Shown: piece after piece, positions 1 to 8,005 of the stretch
Numbering within the stretch: position 1 is the first letter of the stretch
Layout of the letters: each line of letters begins with the position of its first letter
Origin: Bacteroidota bacterium
Lineage (GTDB): Bacteria > Bacteroidota > Bacteroidia > Cytophagales > Hymenobacteraceae
Length of the DNA: 19,664 nt
Direction of reading: 5' to 3'
Assembly (NCBI GenBank): GCA_023424725.1
Contig: JAFADQ010000057.1
Span: 1-19,664 of the forward strand
Notes under the pieces: generated by a model
What the model saw: only the letters and a program-made list of their open reading frames with translations
What the model was told of the DNA's origin: nothing
Databases searched by the model: none
Program-made: the position numbers and the translations under genes

Positions 1-325
1 CCCGCTATTTTGGCGGTGTGAGTTCTTTAACCTGGCATCTTCAGCAGGTAACAAAAATTTGTTGATGTTCTCGCAATGACAGCTTATTTCAGACTTCTGC
101 ACTCCGATTAACTCCTTATTCGCATAAATAATTAGCAGCAATTTGCTTACTAACAATGCCGCTCTGCAGAGCAGCGCTACAGTAGCTCCGCTCTCCGGGG
201 CAGAGTATTTTAACGCTGCCAAGGCCAAAAACCAGGGCTCTTAACTGCTTTTAATTTTCAGTAACCCTAACCTTCTGTGTTCATCTCCGGTATAGCATTA
301 ATTGGCCATTGCAGCCCTGTAATAT
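1..325. other. Intergenic region with short palindromes, no gene seen
   Basis: No convincing coding region is visible here. It holds short inverted repeats: arms AACAAA/TTTGTT at 50-63, a perfect 12-bp palindrome GCTCTGCAGAGC at 161-172, and a second CTCT...AGAG pairing around 188-208. They resemble degenerate intergenic REP-type hairpins, but no second copy was found in this window. No exact TAnnTTTG promoter element was found upstream of the gene at 326. Confidence 0.5.
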
Positions 326-1480
326 ATGCAACTGGAAAGTATTTTAGAAAAGGCAAGAACGATATCCCAAACCGTTTTAAAAGAAGAGGCAGGGCAAATA
401 GACCAACACTACCATTGGCCCGAACAAACCATGCACGAGCTTCAGCGCCAGGGACTTATGGGCCTGGTGGCGCCAAAAAGCGCCGGTGGTTCTGGGCAGG
501 GCCTGTATGGTTTAGCCCGCACCAGCGAGGTATTGGCGCAGGTATCGGCATCGGCGGGTTTGTGTTTTGGCATGCACTGCGTAGGCACGGCGGTTATAGC
601 TTCTAAAGCAACCGCTTATCAGAAAAAGAATTTTCTGGAGCCAATTTGCGCCGGAGAGCACATTACCACGCTTGCCTTGAGCGAGCCCGGCACCGGCGCT
701 CATTTCTACTTTCCGCAAACCAAATTATTGCCTTTATCTGAAAACGAATTTGAGGTAAACGGCAAAAAAACTTTTGTAACTAATGGCAGCAAAGCCGATT
801 CTTATGTGGTATCTACCATGGGAATTGAGCCCGACGCGTACGTGCATGAATTCTCTTGCATGGTAGTAGAAAAAGAACGCGAAGGCTTGGTTTGGGGACC
901 TGAGTGGACGGGTTTAGGAATGCGAGGAAATTCTTCGCGCAGCCTTGAGCTGAACCAGGTAAAAGTACCCGCGCAAAACCTTTTGGGCGAGCGCGGCGAA
1001 CAGCTTTGGTACATTTTTCAGGTGGTGGCGCCCTTTTTTCTTACGGCCATGTCGGGCACGTATCTAGGCCTGGCGCAGGCAGCTTTAACAGAAGCAACCA
1101 ACCATATTAAATCGCGAATTTACCAACACAGTGGCACCTCGCTTAGCCAGGCAGCGGTAGTGCAGCACCGGCTGGGCATGTTGTGGGCCAAAGTAGAGCG
1201 CACGCGCCAACTTATTTATTACGCCGCTTTGCAAGGCGACCAGCAAGGCGATGCCGCCGTGCCGGCCATACTATCGGCAAAAGCAGAAGTAGCCCATTGC
1301 GCCACCGATGTGGTAAACGAAGCCATGACACTTTGCGGCGGCATTGCTTACCGCGAAAACTCCCGGTTTGATGTGTTGCTTCGCGATGCCCGCGCCGCCC
1401 ACGTAATGGCGCCCACTACCGATATTTTGTACACCTGGCTTGGCAGAGCTTTGCTGGAGCAGCCAATTCTGGACGCGTAG
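326..1480 (+). CDS. Acyl-CoA dehydrogenase family protein
   Basis: This 384-residue flavoprotein has the usual acyl-CoA dehydrogenase length and layout: an N-terminal helical domain (about 1-113), a middle beta domain beginning near the LALSEPGTGA motif (residues 116-125) with NGKKTFVTNGSKAD (145-158), and a C-terminal helical domain ending in CGGIAYRENSRFDVLLRDARAAHVMAPTTDIL. Family members oxidise acyl-CoA thioesters or related substrates using FAD and pass electrons to electron-transfer flavoprotein. The position that usually reads (Y)EGT in the classic short- and medium-chain enzymes reads M-A-P-T here (A362), so the canonical catalytic glutamate seems absent. The substrate may be unusual, or the base may lie elsewhere as in other subfamilies. 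The histidine kinase gene starts 13 bp downstream, so the two may be co-transcribed. The family is clear; the substrate is not known. Confidence 0.9.
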   Translation: MQLESILEKARTISQTVLKEEAGQIDQHYHWPEQTMHELQRQGLMGLVAPKSAGGSGQGLYGLARTSEVLAQVSASAGLCFGMHCVGTAVIASKATAYQKKNFLEPICAGEHITTLALSEPGTGAHFYFPQTKLLPLSENEFEVNGKKTFVTNGSKADSYVVSTMGIEPDAYVHEFSCMVVEKEREGLVWGPEWTGLGMRGNSSRSLELNQVKVPAQNLLGERGEQLWYIFQVVAPFFLTAMSGTYLGLAQAALTEATNHIKSRIYQHSGTSLSQAAVVQHRLGMLWAKVERTRQLIYYAALQGDQQGDAAVPAILSAKAEVAHCATDVVNEAMTLCGGIAYRENSRFDVLLRDARAAHVMAPTTDILYTWLGRALLEQPILDA

Positions 1481-1493
1481 TTTACAGTAGTAT

Positions 1494-3029
1494 ATGGAGA
1501 TTTTGCACGCCGGATTACCCCCAACACTGCTTCAGCAAATACAGGAAAACCTGGAATTACCCAACGCTGTTTTTGTATCTGCGCCACCCGAAAAACCATC
1601 TGTTATAACCCAACAGGCCAGCGATCCTATCGTTTTTCTGATCGGCGAAGAGGTAAATAATCAGATTCGCGAAGCACAGGAAATTTATCGCCTCGACAGG
1701 TATTTGTCTGTTCTGATCATCAGCAACCGCGCCGATTTTCAGAAGCTAAAGCAAGCATTACAGTTTTCGCCCTTCATTGGCCCCACGGTGCAACTTATAA
1801 ACGCCGAGGCCGGTCCTGCGTTGGCCGCCATTATTGCCGACCATGCACAGCGCACCAGCCAGCGCCGCAATTACGCCCGCATTACTGCTTCTTCTTCGGT
1901 GCCGTCTTCTGCCACCTCGCAGCTTTTTGAGCAGATCCGGGCCGATTATTTAGGCAAGATGATGGAAGAAGCGCCCATTGGCGCCATTTTACTAAATCAC
2001 GAAGGCGCAGTGCTTAACATGAACAATTACGGCTTGCGGCTGCTGGACAAAACAGAGCAGGAAGTGCTTAATTGTCCGTTTCACAGGCTGTTTCCGGAGT
2101 ATTTGCAAGCCAAAATACAGGAGTTTATTATTAACGGTTTCAGGCACGAATCTAAACGCATGGCAGCCATTCCGGTAACGGGCGGCAGCCGTTATTTAGA
2201 GATTTCTGTAGCAGAAATTACCGGCGGCAGCAACGCATCTTACCGCATTTGTATACTAAATGATATAACCGATAATGTACTGGCAAAACAACGGATAGAA
2301 TCGCAGTTGGAAGAAATAGAATCGATGAACGAAAACCTGCTGCGGGTAAATAACGACCTCGATACTTTTGTATACACAGCCTCGCACGATCTTAAATCGC
2401 CGATATTAAACATAGAGGGTTTGGTTACTATTCTGAAAGACGATCTTAAACAAACCAGCCCGCAGGTCCAAAATGCGCTAACCATGATAGAGCGGTCTGT
2501 TTACCGGTTTAAAGCCACTCTTAACGACCTAACCGAAGTAGCCAAAATACAAAAAGCGCAGCACGACCTGAGCATGGAAATAAACCTGCGGGAGGCAATA
2601 AGCGAGGTAACAGAGCGGATTGAGCACGAAATAATCCGTTCGGGCGCTACCATCCAGGTTAATACAGAAAACGCGCCACAACTTTATTTCTCGGGTAAAA
2701 ACATCAAAAGCATTTTATACAATCTTATCAGCAACGGCATAAAATATTGCCCGCCAACCCGTAAGCCGCGTATTACTATTAGTAGCGCAATAACAGACGG
2801 CAATTTTGTTTTGTCGGTTACCGATAACGGCCTCGGAATACCGGAAGAAAAGCTGGGGCAAATTTTTACGCTTTTTCATAGACTTAACCCCGAAATAGAA
2901 GGCACGGGCATTGGTTTGTACATTGTAAAACGAATTGTAGAAAACGCGCAGGGCCATATTGAGGTAGATAGCCGGGTAAACCATGGTAGCACGTTTAATA
3001 TTTTCCTGCCACAGCAAAGCAAAGAATAG
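1494..3029 (+). CDS. PAS-domain sensor histidine kinase with degenerate receiver-like N-terminus
   Basis: A 511-residue, apparently soluble kinase; no membrane segment is visible. Residues 1-115 look like a degenerate receiver-type fold (VFLIGEE, LSVLIISNRAD, helical spacing) without a clear phospho-acceptor aspartate. A PAS domain follows at about 150-260 (MMEEAPIGAILLNHEGAVLNMN), then a short coiled linker (265-290). The HisKA H-box is TASHDLKSP with H298 as the probable phosphorylation site. The ATPase domain shows the N-box LISNGIKYC (N410, N414), G1 box DNGLGIP (444-450), F-box FTLFHRL and G2 box GTGIGLYIVKR (470-480). All catalytic boxes look intact. No response regulator is adjacent, so the partner is unknown. 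The gene lies 13 bp after the acyl-CoA dehydrogenase-like gene, suggesting one transcript. Confidence 0.93.
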   Translation: MEILHAGLPPTLLQQIQENLELPNAVFVSAPPEKPSVITQQASDPIVFLIGEEVNNQIREAQEIYRLDRYLSVLIISNRADFQKLKQALQFSPFIGPTVQLINAEAGPALAAIIADHAQRTSQRRNYARITASSSVPSSATSQLFEQIRADYLGKMMEEAPIGAILLNHEGAVLNMNNYGLRLLDKTEQEVLNCPFHRLFPEYLQAKIQEFIINGFRHESKRMAAIPVTGGSRYLEISVAEITGGSNASYRICILNDITDNVLAKQRIESQLEEIESMNENLLRVNNDLDTFVYTASHDLKSPILNIEGLVTILKDDLKQTSPQVQNALTMIERSVYRFKATLNDLTEVAKIQKAQHDLSMEINLREAISEVTERIEHEIIRSGATIQVNTENAPQLYFSGKNIKSILYNLISNGIKYCPPTRKPRITISSAITDGNFVLSVTDNGLGIPEEKLGQIFTLFHRLNPEIEGTGIGLYIVKRIVENAQGHIEVDSRVNHGSTFNIFLPQQSKE

Positions 3030-3108
3030 CCAATAAACTTGCACAAGCGCTGGGTTTCTTTTTTAATAAACGAGAAAGCAAACTACAGGAAAATAGCAAC
3101 GGGCGCCG

Positions 3109-3141
3109 CGGTTTAAACAACCGGCAAACCCGGTTAAACCG
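3109..3141. repeat. Intergenic hairpin between the kinase and DUF2911 genes
   Basis: An outer stem CGGTTTAA (3109-3116) pairs with TTAAACCG (3134-3141), and an inner CCGG (3121-3124) pairs with CCGG (3130-3133), leaving a small bulge and a 5-nt loop. No T-run follows it, so it is not a textbook intrinsic terminator. It could be a 3' stabilising structure for the kinase mRNA or an operator near the promoter of the next gene. Confidence 0.45.
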
Positions 3142-3183
3142 TGCTTAAATTTACTTTTACAAAAAACTTAAATTCAGCATATT

Positions 3184-3693
3184 ATGAAAAATCACAGACT
3201 GCTCTTTGTTCTATTTTTTTTCTGCTTCGCCATTATTTTGTCTTCTGCTGCAATGGCACAAAAAGCGAGCCCCGCAGCCACTGCCACCGGAAAAATAGGC
3301 GCTGCCAACATAGAAATTGCCTACAGCAGCCCTGCTGTAAAAGACCGCAAAATATGGGGAAGCCTGGTGCCTTACGATAAAGTTTGGCGCGCCGGAGCCG
3401 ACGAAGCAACTACCTTTACCACCGACCGCGACCTGATGGTAGAAGGCAAAAAACTACCGGCCGGCACCTACTCTTTTTTCGTGATCCCAACCGACGATGA
3501 ATGGGTTATTATTTTTAATAACGTTGCCAGCCAATGGGGCGCTTACAAATACAATGCAGAAGAAGATGCCCTGCGCGCAGAAGTAAAACCCGTAAGAACC
3601 GACAAAAAGCAGGAACGGTTGCAGTATACTATCGAAAAAGACGGCTTTAACCTGATATGGGATAATCTTAAAATTCCGGTTTCGGTAAAGTAA
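3184..3693 (+). CDS. Secreted DUF2911 family protein
   Basis: A 169-residue protein with a clear signal peptide (MKNHRLLFVLFFFCFAIILSSAAMA, about residues 1-25), so it is probably exported to the periplasm or surface. The mature part has the DUF2911 pattern common in Bacteroidota: IEIAYSSPAVKDRKIWGSLV, then VWRAGADEATTF, then LPAGTYSFFVIP with a tryptophan-containing strand, and an IIFNN...WGAYKY segment. The molecular function of the family is unknown. A -7-like sequence TACTTTTA (3152-3159, one mismatch to TAnnTTTG) lies 25 bp before the ATG. The gene is a single unit closed by the strong terminator at 3736-3784. Confidence 0.9.
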   Translation: MKNHRLLFVLFFFCFAIILSSAAMAQKASPAATATGKIGAANIEIAYSSPAVKDRKIWGSLVPYDKVWRAGADEATTFTTDRDLMVEGKKLPAGTYSFFVIPTDDEWVIIFNNVASQWGAYKYNAEEDALRAEVKPVRTDKKQERLQYTIEKDGFNLIWDNLKIPVSVK

Positions 3694-3735
3694 TTTCCTG
3701 CCTAATTTGTTCTCTAAAAAAGAGCCGTAACGAAG

Positions 3736-3784
3736 CGCCACCAGGTAAAGTCAGGATTACACTGTCTTTACCTGGTGGCGTTTT
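3736..3784 (+). terminator. Rho-independent terminator after the DUF2911 gene
   Basis: A perfect 15-bp stem (3736-3750 with 3766-3780, CGCCACCAGGTAAAG and its complement), a 15-nt loop, and TTTT directly after on the + strand. It lies 43 bp after the stop codon. Confidence 0.88.
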
Positions 3785-3910
3785 ACTTAAGGAGATTTGT
3801 TTGATCAAAATCTCTTTTAAACTTTATTTACCGGCTTGTTAAAGGCATAACCCTAACTAAAATATATCTATAGCCGGCTTCTAAGTTTAAACTCCCTTCT
3901 AAATCTTCCC

Positions 3911-3918
3911 TATATTTG
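3911..3918 (+). promoter_or_regulatory. Bacteroidota -7 promoter element for the gene at 3989
   Basis: TATATTTG matches the Bacteroidota -7 consensus TAnnTTTG exactly, about 70 bp upstream of the TTG start at 3989. No clean -33 element is visible at the expected distance, so the assignment rests on the -7 box alone. Confidence 0.5.
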
Positions 3919-3988
3919 CTCTGCAGGCAACAGGCGGGTTTTTACATCTAATGCTATATGCTTTGCAGTACCATCAAAATTTTTTCTT

Positions 3989-4900
3989 TTGAAGCCCGAG
4001 ATTTCCTACCTGCCGCAAAAAGCCATAGACAGAACAAAGTGGGATGCATGTATACAGCAGTCAGGAAATGGGCTGGTGTATGGCACTTCCTGGTATTTGG
4101 ATGTGGTTTGCAATAATTGGGATGCACTGGTTTTGGGCGATTACGAGGCGGTTTTTCCGTTACCTTTCAACAGCAAATACGGGCTTTTTTACAGCTTGCA
4201 ACCTCTGTTTTGCCAGCAACTTGGGTTATTTTCTACATCCGCAGAAGGCCTTGCCCGCCTCCCCGATTTTCTGGCTGCCATCCCAAAGAAATTTTTGGTT
4301 CTAAAGCTAAATCTGAATGACCGTAACACAGGAATTACTTCTGCTAAACCAAGACTTAATTATATTTTAAACCTGAAACACGATTACGATACCATCCGGA
4401 AAAATTACAGCAGCACTTGCCGGAAACGTGTGCGAAAATCGAAAGAAGCCGGCACCACGCTTAAAACCGGAATTGGCACCGATATGGTAATCGATTTATA
4501 CCGGCTAAACTTGGCTGGCCGCGATGTTTTAAGTTCAGATCAGTTCGAATTAATTCACCGGTTGTTAAACACCGCCCAAAAGCACGGCTGCCTCTTAACT
4601 ATTGGCGTTTTTGACGAAAACGACAATATATGCGCCACCGCTGGCCTTATAAAAGACCACCACAGGTTTTATTATGTGTGCGGCGGCACAAATCAGAAAG
4701 GAAGAGAAACGTTTGCCAACATGCGCATTATCGATCATGTAATTGGCAGTTATGCGGGCCAGGATATGGTGTTCGATTTTGAAGGTTCCGAGATTCCTGC
4801 CATCGCCGATTTCTTCCGCCATTTCGGACCAGCCGAAACACATTATTTTTTCTACGAGCGCAATTTGTTACCATGGCCGGTAAACAGGTTTATAAAGTAA
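3989..4900 (+). CDS. FemAB/GNAT-like acyltransferase (BioF2-type acetyltransferase fold)
   Basis: A 303-residue protein of the GNAT/FemAB type. The N-terminal part has WDACIQQSGNGLVYGTSWYLDVV, a pattern typical of the PF13480-like family. A basic helix SSTCRKRVRKSKEAG follows near the middle. The C-terminal GNAT half contains ICATAGLIKDHHRFYYVCGGTN and a closing DFEGSEIPAIADFFRHFGP. Such enzymes transfer acyl or aminoacyl groups in envelope polysaccharide, peptidoglycan or lipid pathways; the substrate cannot be read from this sequence. The reading frame starts with TTG (3989-3991): no in-frame ATG lies between the nearby promoter element and the conserved N-terminus. It converges on the pentapeptide gene. 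Confidence 0.72.
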   Translation: MKPEISYLPQKAIDRTKWDACIQQSGNGLVYGTSWYLDVVCNNWDALVLGDYEAVFPLPFNSKYGLFYSLQPLFCQQLGLFSTSAEGLARLPDFLAAIPKKFLVLKLNLNDRNTGITSAKPRLNYILNLKHDYDTIRKNYSSTCRKRVRKSKEAGTTLKTGIGTDMVIDLYRLNLAGRDVLSSDQFELIHRLLNTAQKHGCLLTIGVFDENDNICATAGLIKDHHRFYYVCGGTNQKGRETFANMRIIDHVIGSYAGQDMVFDFEGSEIPAIADFFRHFGPAETHYFFYERNLLPWPVNRFIK

Positions 4901-5032
4901 CACCAGGGCTGCGAAGACCAAAAAAGCATGCGACAGCAGCAAAAATGCAGTTTGGTGCACAGTAAAATAACCGACAGAGAAAGCTGGCTTCGGCTCTAAT
5001 GCCCATCTTTCCGGGCTTTGCAGCTTTATAAA

Positions 5033-5611
5033 TTACTCTACCACAATACCCAAATGCTGCACCAAACCCGTTAACCCATCTGCAGATAATTTTGCTTTTT
5101 TAAGCCGGTTATTTTCTGGGTTAATGGTGAAATTAACCGCTGTACGGAAGTCGCATTTCTCCAGATTCGTTTGATCGAAAGTTGCCAACGAAAGATCGCA
5201 ATTATCGAAAGAAGAACTGCTAAGATTTGACTGGCTAAAATCTGCTTCGCGAAGAGAACAGTTACGAAAAGTGGTACTTTTTAGCGTCAGCTTAAAAAAC
5301 GAACAATACTCCAGATTGCAGTTCTGAAACGCAACGGTAAACATTAATTCTGAGCAGGTGTAAAAATGCAGGCCCTGTAATTTGCAATCGTAAAACTTTA
5401 CATCGCGCAGCGCGGTTTTTGCCAGCTTCGCCAGACTCAGGTTGCAGCCCCTAAACTCGCACTCCGAAAAATGAACTCCCGACAAATTAGCACCGGATAA
5501 ATCGCAGTTCAGAAAGGTACAGTTATCGTACTCGCCGCCGGGCAAAGGCTGCTCAGTAAAATCTATTTTCTCGAAGGTTTGGTCTTGTAGGTAGGGCTTG
5601 GCAACAGGCAT
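5033..5611 (-). CDS. Pentapeptide repeat protein
   Basis: A 192-residue protein built mostly of pentapeptide repeats of the A(D/N)LXX type: FLNCDLSGANLSGVHFSECEF, FRNCSLREADFSQSNLSSS, FDNCDLSLATFDQTNLEKCDF. These should fold as a right-handed quadrilateral beta-helix. It has no signal peptide and is probably cytoplasmic; its role is unknown, although some family members mimic DNA. The frame is open to an upstream ATG at 5665, but a consensus -7 element (5631-5638) lies inside that extension. The ATG at 5611 (MPVAKPYLQD) is therefore the better start. Confidence 0.85.
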   Translation of the reverse strand: MPVAKPYLQDQTFEKIDFTEQPLPGGEYDNCTFLNCDLSGANLSGVHFSECEFRGCNLSLAKLAKTALRDVKFYDCKLQGLHFYTCSELMFTVAFQNCNLEYCSFFKLTLKSTTFRNCSLREADFSQSNLSSSSFDNCDLSLATFDQTNLEKCDFRTAVNFTINPENNRLKKAKLSADGLTGLVQHLGIVVE

Positions 5612-5630
5612 TGGGAGGACGTTTAATGGG

Positions 5631-5638
5631 CAAATATA
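5631..5638 (-). promoter_or_regulatory. -7 promoter element for the pentapeptide gene
   Basis: Read on the - strand this is TATATTTG, an exact TAnnTTTG match, 20 bp upstream of the ATG at 5611. It decides the start: the longer frame would begin upstream of its own promoter. Confidence 0.6.
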
Positions 5639-5655
5639 AGCCTTATATTTTCCTC

Positions 5656-5669
5656 TGCGATGCATCGCA
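5656..5669. promoter_or_regulatory. 14-bp perfect palindrome, possible operator
   Basis: TGCGATGCATCGCA is its own reverse complement. It begins 18 bp upstream of the -7 element of the pentapeptide gene, about where the -33 contact is expected, so a dimeric regulator could act here. A chance palindrome is also possible; no second copy was seen. Confidence 0.35.
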
Positions 5670-5689
5670 TTTTGCCATCAGCAGCACAA

Positions 5690-5739
5690 AAAAAGCCGGA
5701 AATAGCTGCCCGTTAATGGACAAAACTTTCCGGCTTTTT
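5690..5739 (-). terminator. Terminator after the T9SS-sorted protein gene
   Basis: Arms of 13 bp (5690-5702 and 5727-5739) include GCCGGAAA/TTTCCGGC extended by A/T runs. On the - strand the stem is followed by a run of T. It lies 35 bp after the stop of the gene at 5774 and may work in both directions. Confidence 0.8.
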
Positions 5740-5773
5740 AATAATCAACCGCCCTAAAAACGGCAACTAAAAA

Positions 5774-6790
5774 CTACAGCTTGGTAACGCGCTGCACATA
5801 CGCTTCCGAGCTATTCGCAAAGCGCAGCAAATAAGTGCCCGATGGCAAACCATTTACAGGCACGGCCACAGAGCCTCCGGCGCTTACCGCGACCGGGTAA
5901 ATATTGCGGCTGATAAATTTACCATCTATAGTAGTAAGTTCCAGCGTCAGGTCTTCTGCTCCGGTAGCATTATAGCGGAAATACACGGCATCTGTAGCGG
6001 GGTTTGGCCATACGCTAAGTCCGGCAAAAGTTTGCGGTTTAACAGATAGCGGAGCTGATGGAAGCGCTACCAGATCGCCACCGGCGGCAGGCGCAGCCCA
6101 AAGTCCGAAAGCCGGTCCGTTGCTGTTGTTTGCAGGGTTAAGAAAGCCCGAAGCCAGTACCACCAGCGCGGCTCCCTGCAGGTTTAGCGTAGCCAGCGGC
6201 GCCTGGTAAGAGGCTACCGTTGTGGCCCCCGAAGCATCGGTAATATTAAGGGTATAATCGGCGGTAGGCAGCTCCAGGTATCCGGCAAAATCGCCGTAAG
6301 AAGCATCGTCTACCACGGTGCCGGCGCCAACTGCCACCACATCTACAGTTGGGGCATCGGTAGAGCCGTGCATTACCAGCACATCGGTGTTAGCGGCCAT
6401 TATGGCGGCCTCGCGGCCCATGCCATACAGATCGAGCACAAAAGGCGCGGCCGGGCTGTAACCCGATGCAGATACAATGCCGTTGGCCACTACAATGTAC
6501 TTTTCGTTGGCGGTAAGCGTAGGGTTTACCGTGTAAATTGCATCGGCCACGCTGGTAGAATTACCCGGCGCCACTGCTACCGACAATGGCACACCGGCAG
6601 GAGCATCTACAAACGGCGAGGCAGTCCGGAACTCGAAATCATCGAGCAGCATAGTGCCGTTAATGTACACATCTACGGTTTGGGCGGCAGCATCGGCGCA
6701 GTTATGAATTACCTGCACGCGGGCAGTTTGGGCTTGCACGGCGCTAAAAGTGGCCAGAGCAGCCGAAAGGAGTAAAATGTTCTTTTTCAT
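5774..6790 (-). CDS. DUF4397 surface protein with type IX secretion sorting domain
   Basis: A 338-residue exported protein. The signal peptide is residues 1-20 (MKKNILLLSAALATFSAVQA). Two DUF4397-type repeats follow: VQVIHNCADAAAQTVDVYING near residue 25, and VLVMHGSTDAPTVDVVAVG near residue 140. The last 80 or so residues form a type A T9SS C-terminal domain, with LSVWPNPATDAVYF, then GLPSGTYLLRF, and a final VQRVTKL. This predicts Sec export, translocation by the Por/T9SS machinery and anchoring at, or release from, the cell surface. The function of DUF4397 is unknown. A near-consensus -7 element (TAACTTTT, 6803-6810) lies just upstream, and a terminator follows. Confidence 0.92.
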   Translation of the reverse strand: MKKNILLLSAALATFSAVQAQTARVQVIHNCADAAAQTVDVYINGTMLLDDFEFRTASPFVDAPAGVPLSVAVAPGNSTSVADAIYTVNPTLTANEKYIVVANGIVSASGYSPAAPFVLDLYGMGREAAIMAANTDVLVMHGSTDAPTVDVVAVGAGTVVDDASYGDFAGYLELPTADYTLNITDASGATTVASYQAPLATLNLQGAALVVLASGFLNPANNSNGPAFGLWAAPAAGGDLVALPSAPLSVKPQTFAGLSVWPNPATDAVYFRYNATGAEDLTLELTTIDGKFISRNIYPVAVSAGGSVAVPVNGLPSGTYLLRFANSSEAYVQRVTKL

Positions 6791-6983
6791 TTACGTGTTG
6801 TTAAAAGTTAGTTTAGTCCTTTAACTGAGTAAATGATTTTTTGTTTAATGTTTTTTAAAAATTATTAAACAAAATATTTTAGAATTTTCTCTTAGCTGCT
6901 GATTTTGTGTGGTTTAGGTATCGCTATAAAAACCTGCGAAAGGCAAAAAACCGTGTGGGAGAAGGCAAGAACAAAGTTGCACG

Positions 6984-7090
6984 CTGGCGCAAGCGTCCGC
7001 TTGTGCCGTCAGAGATAACTTTTACTACTTCTTTGCCCAAATCTGTGGCGTTTTTTGCCTGCGGACGGCACAAGCGGACGCTTGCGCCAG
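6984..7090. repeat. Inverted REP pair upstream of the RAYT gene
   Basis: A 27-bp sequence at 6984-7010 recurs as a perfect reverse complement at 7064-7090. Each arm is itself a hairpin, GGCGCAAGCG/CGCTTGTGCC, with one G-T mismatch and a tiny loop. This is the REP/BIME architecture that normally accompanies RAYT genes. The pair ends 56 bp before the RAYT start. Confidence 0.85.
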
Positions 7091-7146
7091 GTTATCTACT
7101 ATTTAGGCAATTTGCCGTAATTAAAGGTTTACTAAAGTCTGTTCCG

Positions 7147-7701
7147 ATGAGTAGGAAGTACAAATTCCGCGATAACGACAAGCTGTATTTTGTGAGCTTC
7201 GCCACCGTATACTGGATTGATGTGTTTATCAGGGATGAATACCGGCATCTATTGCTTGACAGCCTGCGGCATTGCCAGGAAAAGAAAGGGCTGGAAGTAT
7301 ATGCCTGGTGCCTTATGACCAGCCATGTGCATCTGATTATCGGCAGCCAGGGCGAAAAGATGCAGGATATTTTGCGCGACTTCAAAAGTTTTACCTCCAG
7401 GCAAATGCGGCAAGCCATACAAGAGCACCCGCAGGAAAGCCGCCGCGAGTGGATGCTGTGGATGATGGAAAGAGCAGGACGCAAAAACAGCAACAACCAG
7501 AAATCGGGCTTCCAGTTCTGGCAGCAACACAACCAGCCCATCGAGCTTTTCAGCAACCATGTAATGCAGCAGAAGCTAGATTATGTGCACCGGAACCCTG
7601 TAGAGGCCGGTTTTGTATCAGCCCCGGAAGATTATGTTTACAGCAGCGCCCGCGACTATGCCGGAGAAAAAGGCTTGCTTGATATTATTCTGATAGAGTA
7701 A
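7147..7701 (+). CDS. REP-associated tyrosine transposase (RAYT, Y1/HUH family)
   Basis: A 184-residue single-domain transposase of the IS200/IS605-like Y1 type. The HUH metal-binding motif is SHVHLI (H60, H62), and the catalytic tyrosine is Y146 in QKLDYVHRNPVEAGFV, a hallmark of the family. RAYTs bind and cleave single-stranded REP hairpins and are thought to spread or maintain them. The frame is open from 6907, but that extension crosses the REP pair and has repeat-like composition; the start at 7147 (MSRKYKFRDNDKLYFVSF) fits the family N-terminus. The gene has inverted REP pairs on both sides and no inverted repeats of its own, as expected for a domesticated transposase. It looks intact. 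Confidence 0.92.
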   Translation: MSRKYKFRDNDKLYFVSFATVYWIDVFIRDEYRHLLLDSLRHCQEKKGLEVYAWCLMTSHVHLIIGSQGEKMQDILRDFKSFTSRQMRQAIQEHPQESRREWMLWMMERAGRKNSNNQKSGFQFWQQHNQPIELFSNHVMQQKLDYVHRNPVEAGFVSAPEDYVYSSARDYAGEKGLLDIILIE

Positions 7702-7716
7702 ACAAAGTTACATTAC

Positions 7717-7840
7717 TAGCGCAAGCGTCCGCTTGTGCTGCCGCAAGCAAAAAACCGTGCGTTCCAAAGGAAGTAGCACCTAGATTTTCTAGTTGGAATA
7801 ATTTGTCCATTCGGACGGCACAAGCGGACGCTTGCGCCAG
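7717..7840. repeat. Inverted REP pair downstream of the RAYT gene
   Basis: A REP hairpin at 7719-7738 faces an inverted copy at 7814-7840. The latter is identical over 27 bp to the unit at 7064-7090. AACAAAGTT precedes the left unit here (7701-7709) and the left unit upstream of the RAYT (6970-6978), so both flanks share an organisation. A half unit (TGCTTGCGCCAG) remains at 7871-7882. Confidence 0.82.
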
Positions 7841-7884
7841 CACCGCGCGTTGATTAGGCGGTTGTGGTTATGCTTGCGCCAGCT

Positions 7885-7942
7885 GGGGAGAATGTTTTAT
7901 TGGGGCTGTGGGAGGGGAAAAATGGGGTGCTGGAGGGGAAAG
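7885..7942. repeat. Repeat U, copy A (no mfd part attached)
   Basis: About 53 bp centred on GAATGTTTTATTGGGGCTG, matching 8827-8879 and 9614-9665 with few differences. Unlike the other two copies it is not joined to an mfd-derived segment. Together with copy B it brackets the HicBA module. The rest of 7842-8005 shows no gene. Confidence 0.75.
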
Positions 7943-8005
7943 CCTATCTGCTTTAACGAAGAAAGCGAACACTTCGGCACCAGACATTTAAAGCTGCTCC
8001 AGTAA

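Noticed and set aside
4980..5027. Terminator between the convergent acyltransferase and pentapeptide genes
   Set aside because: AAAGCTG/CAGCTTT arms and a small inner GCCC/GGGC hairpin exist, but the loop is long and there is no clear T-run on either strand.
6907..7146. N-terminal extension of the RAYT frame from 6907
   Set aside because: It crosses the inverted REP pair and has repeat-like, basic composition; the family N-terminus starts at 7147.
6984..7840. CRISPR-like array around the RAYT
   Set aside because: The repeats are palindromic units in alternating orientation with irregular spacing and no cas gene; REP pairs explain them.
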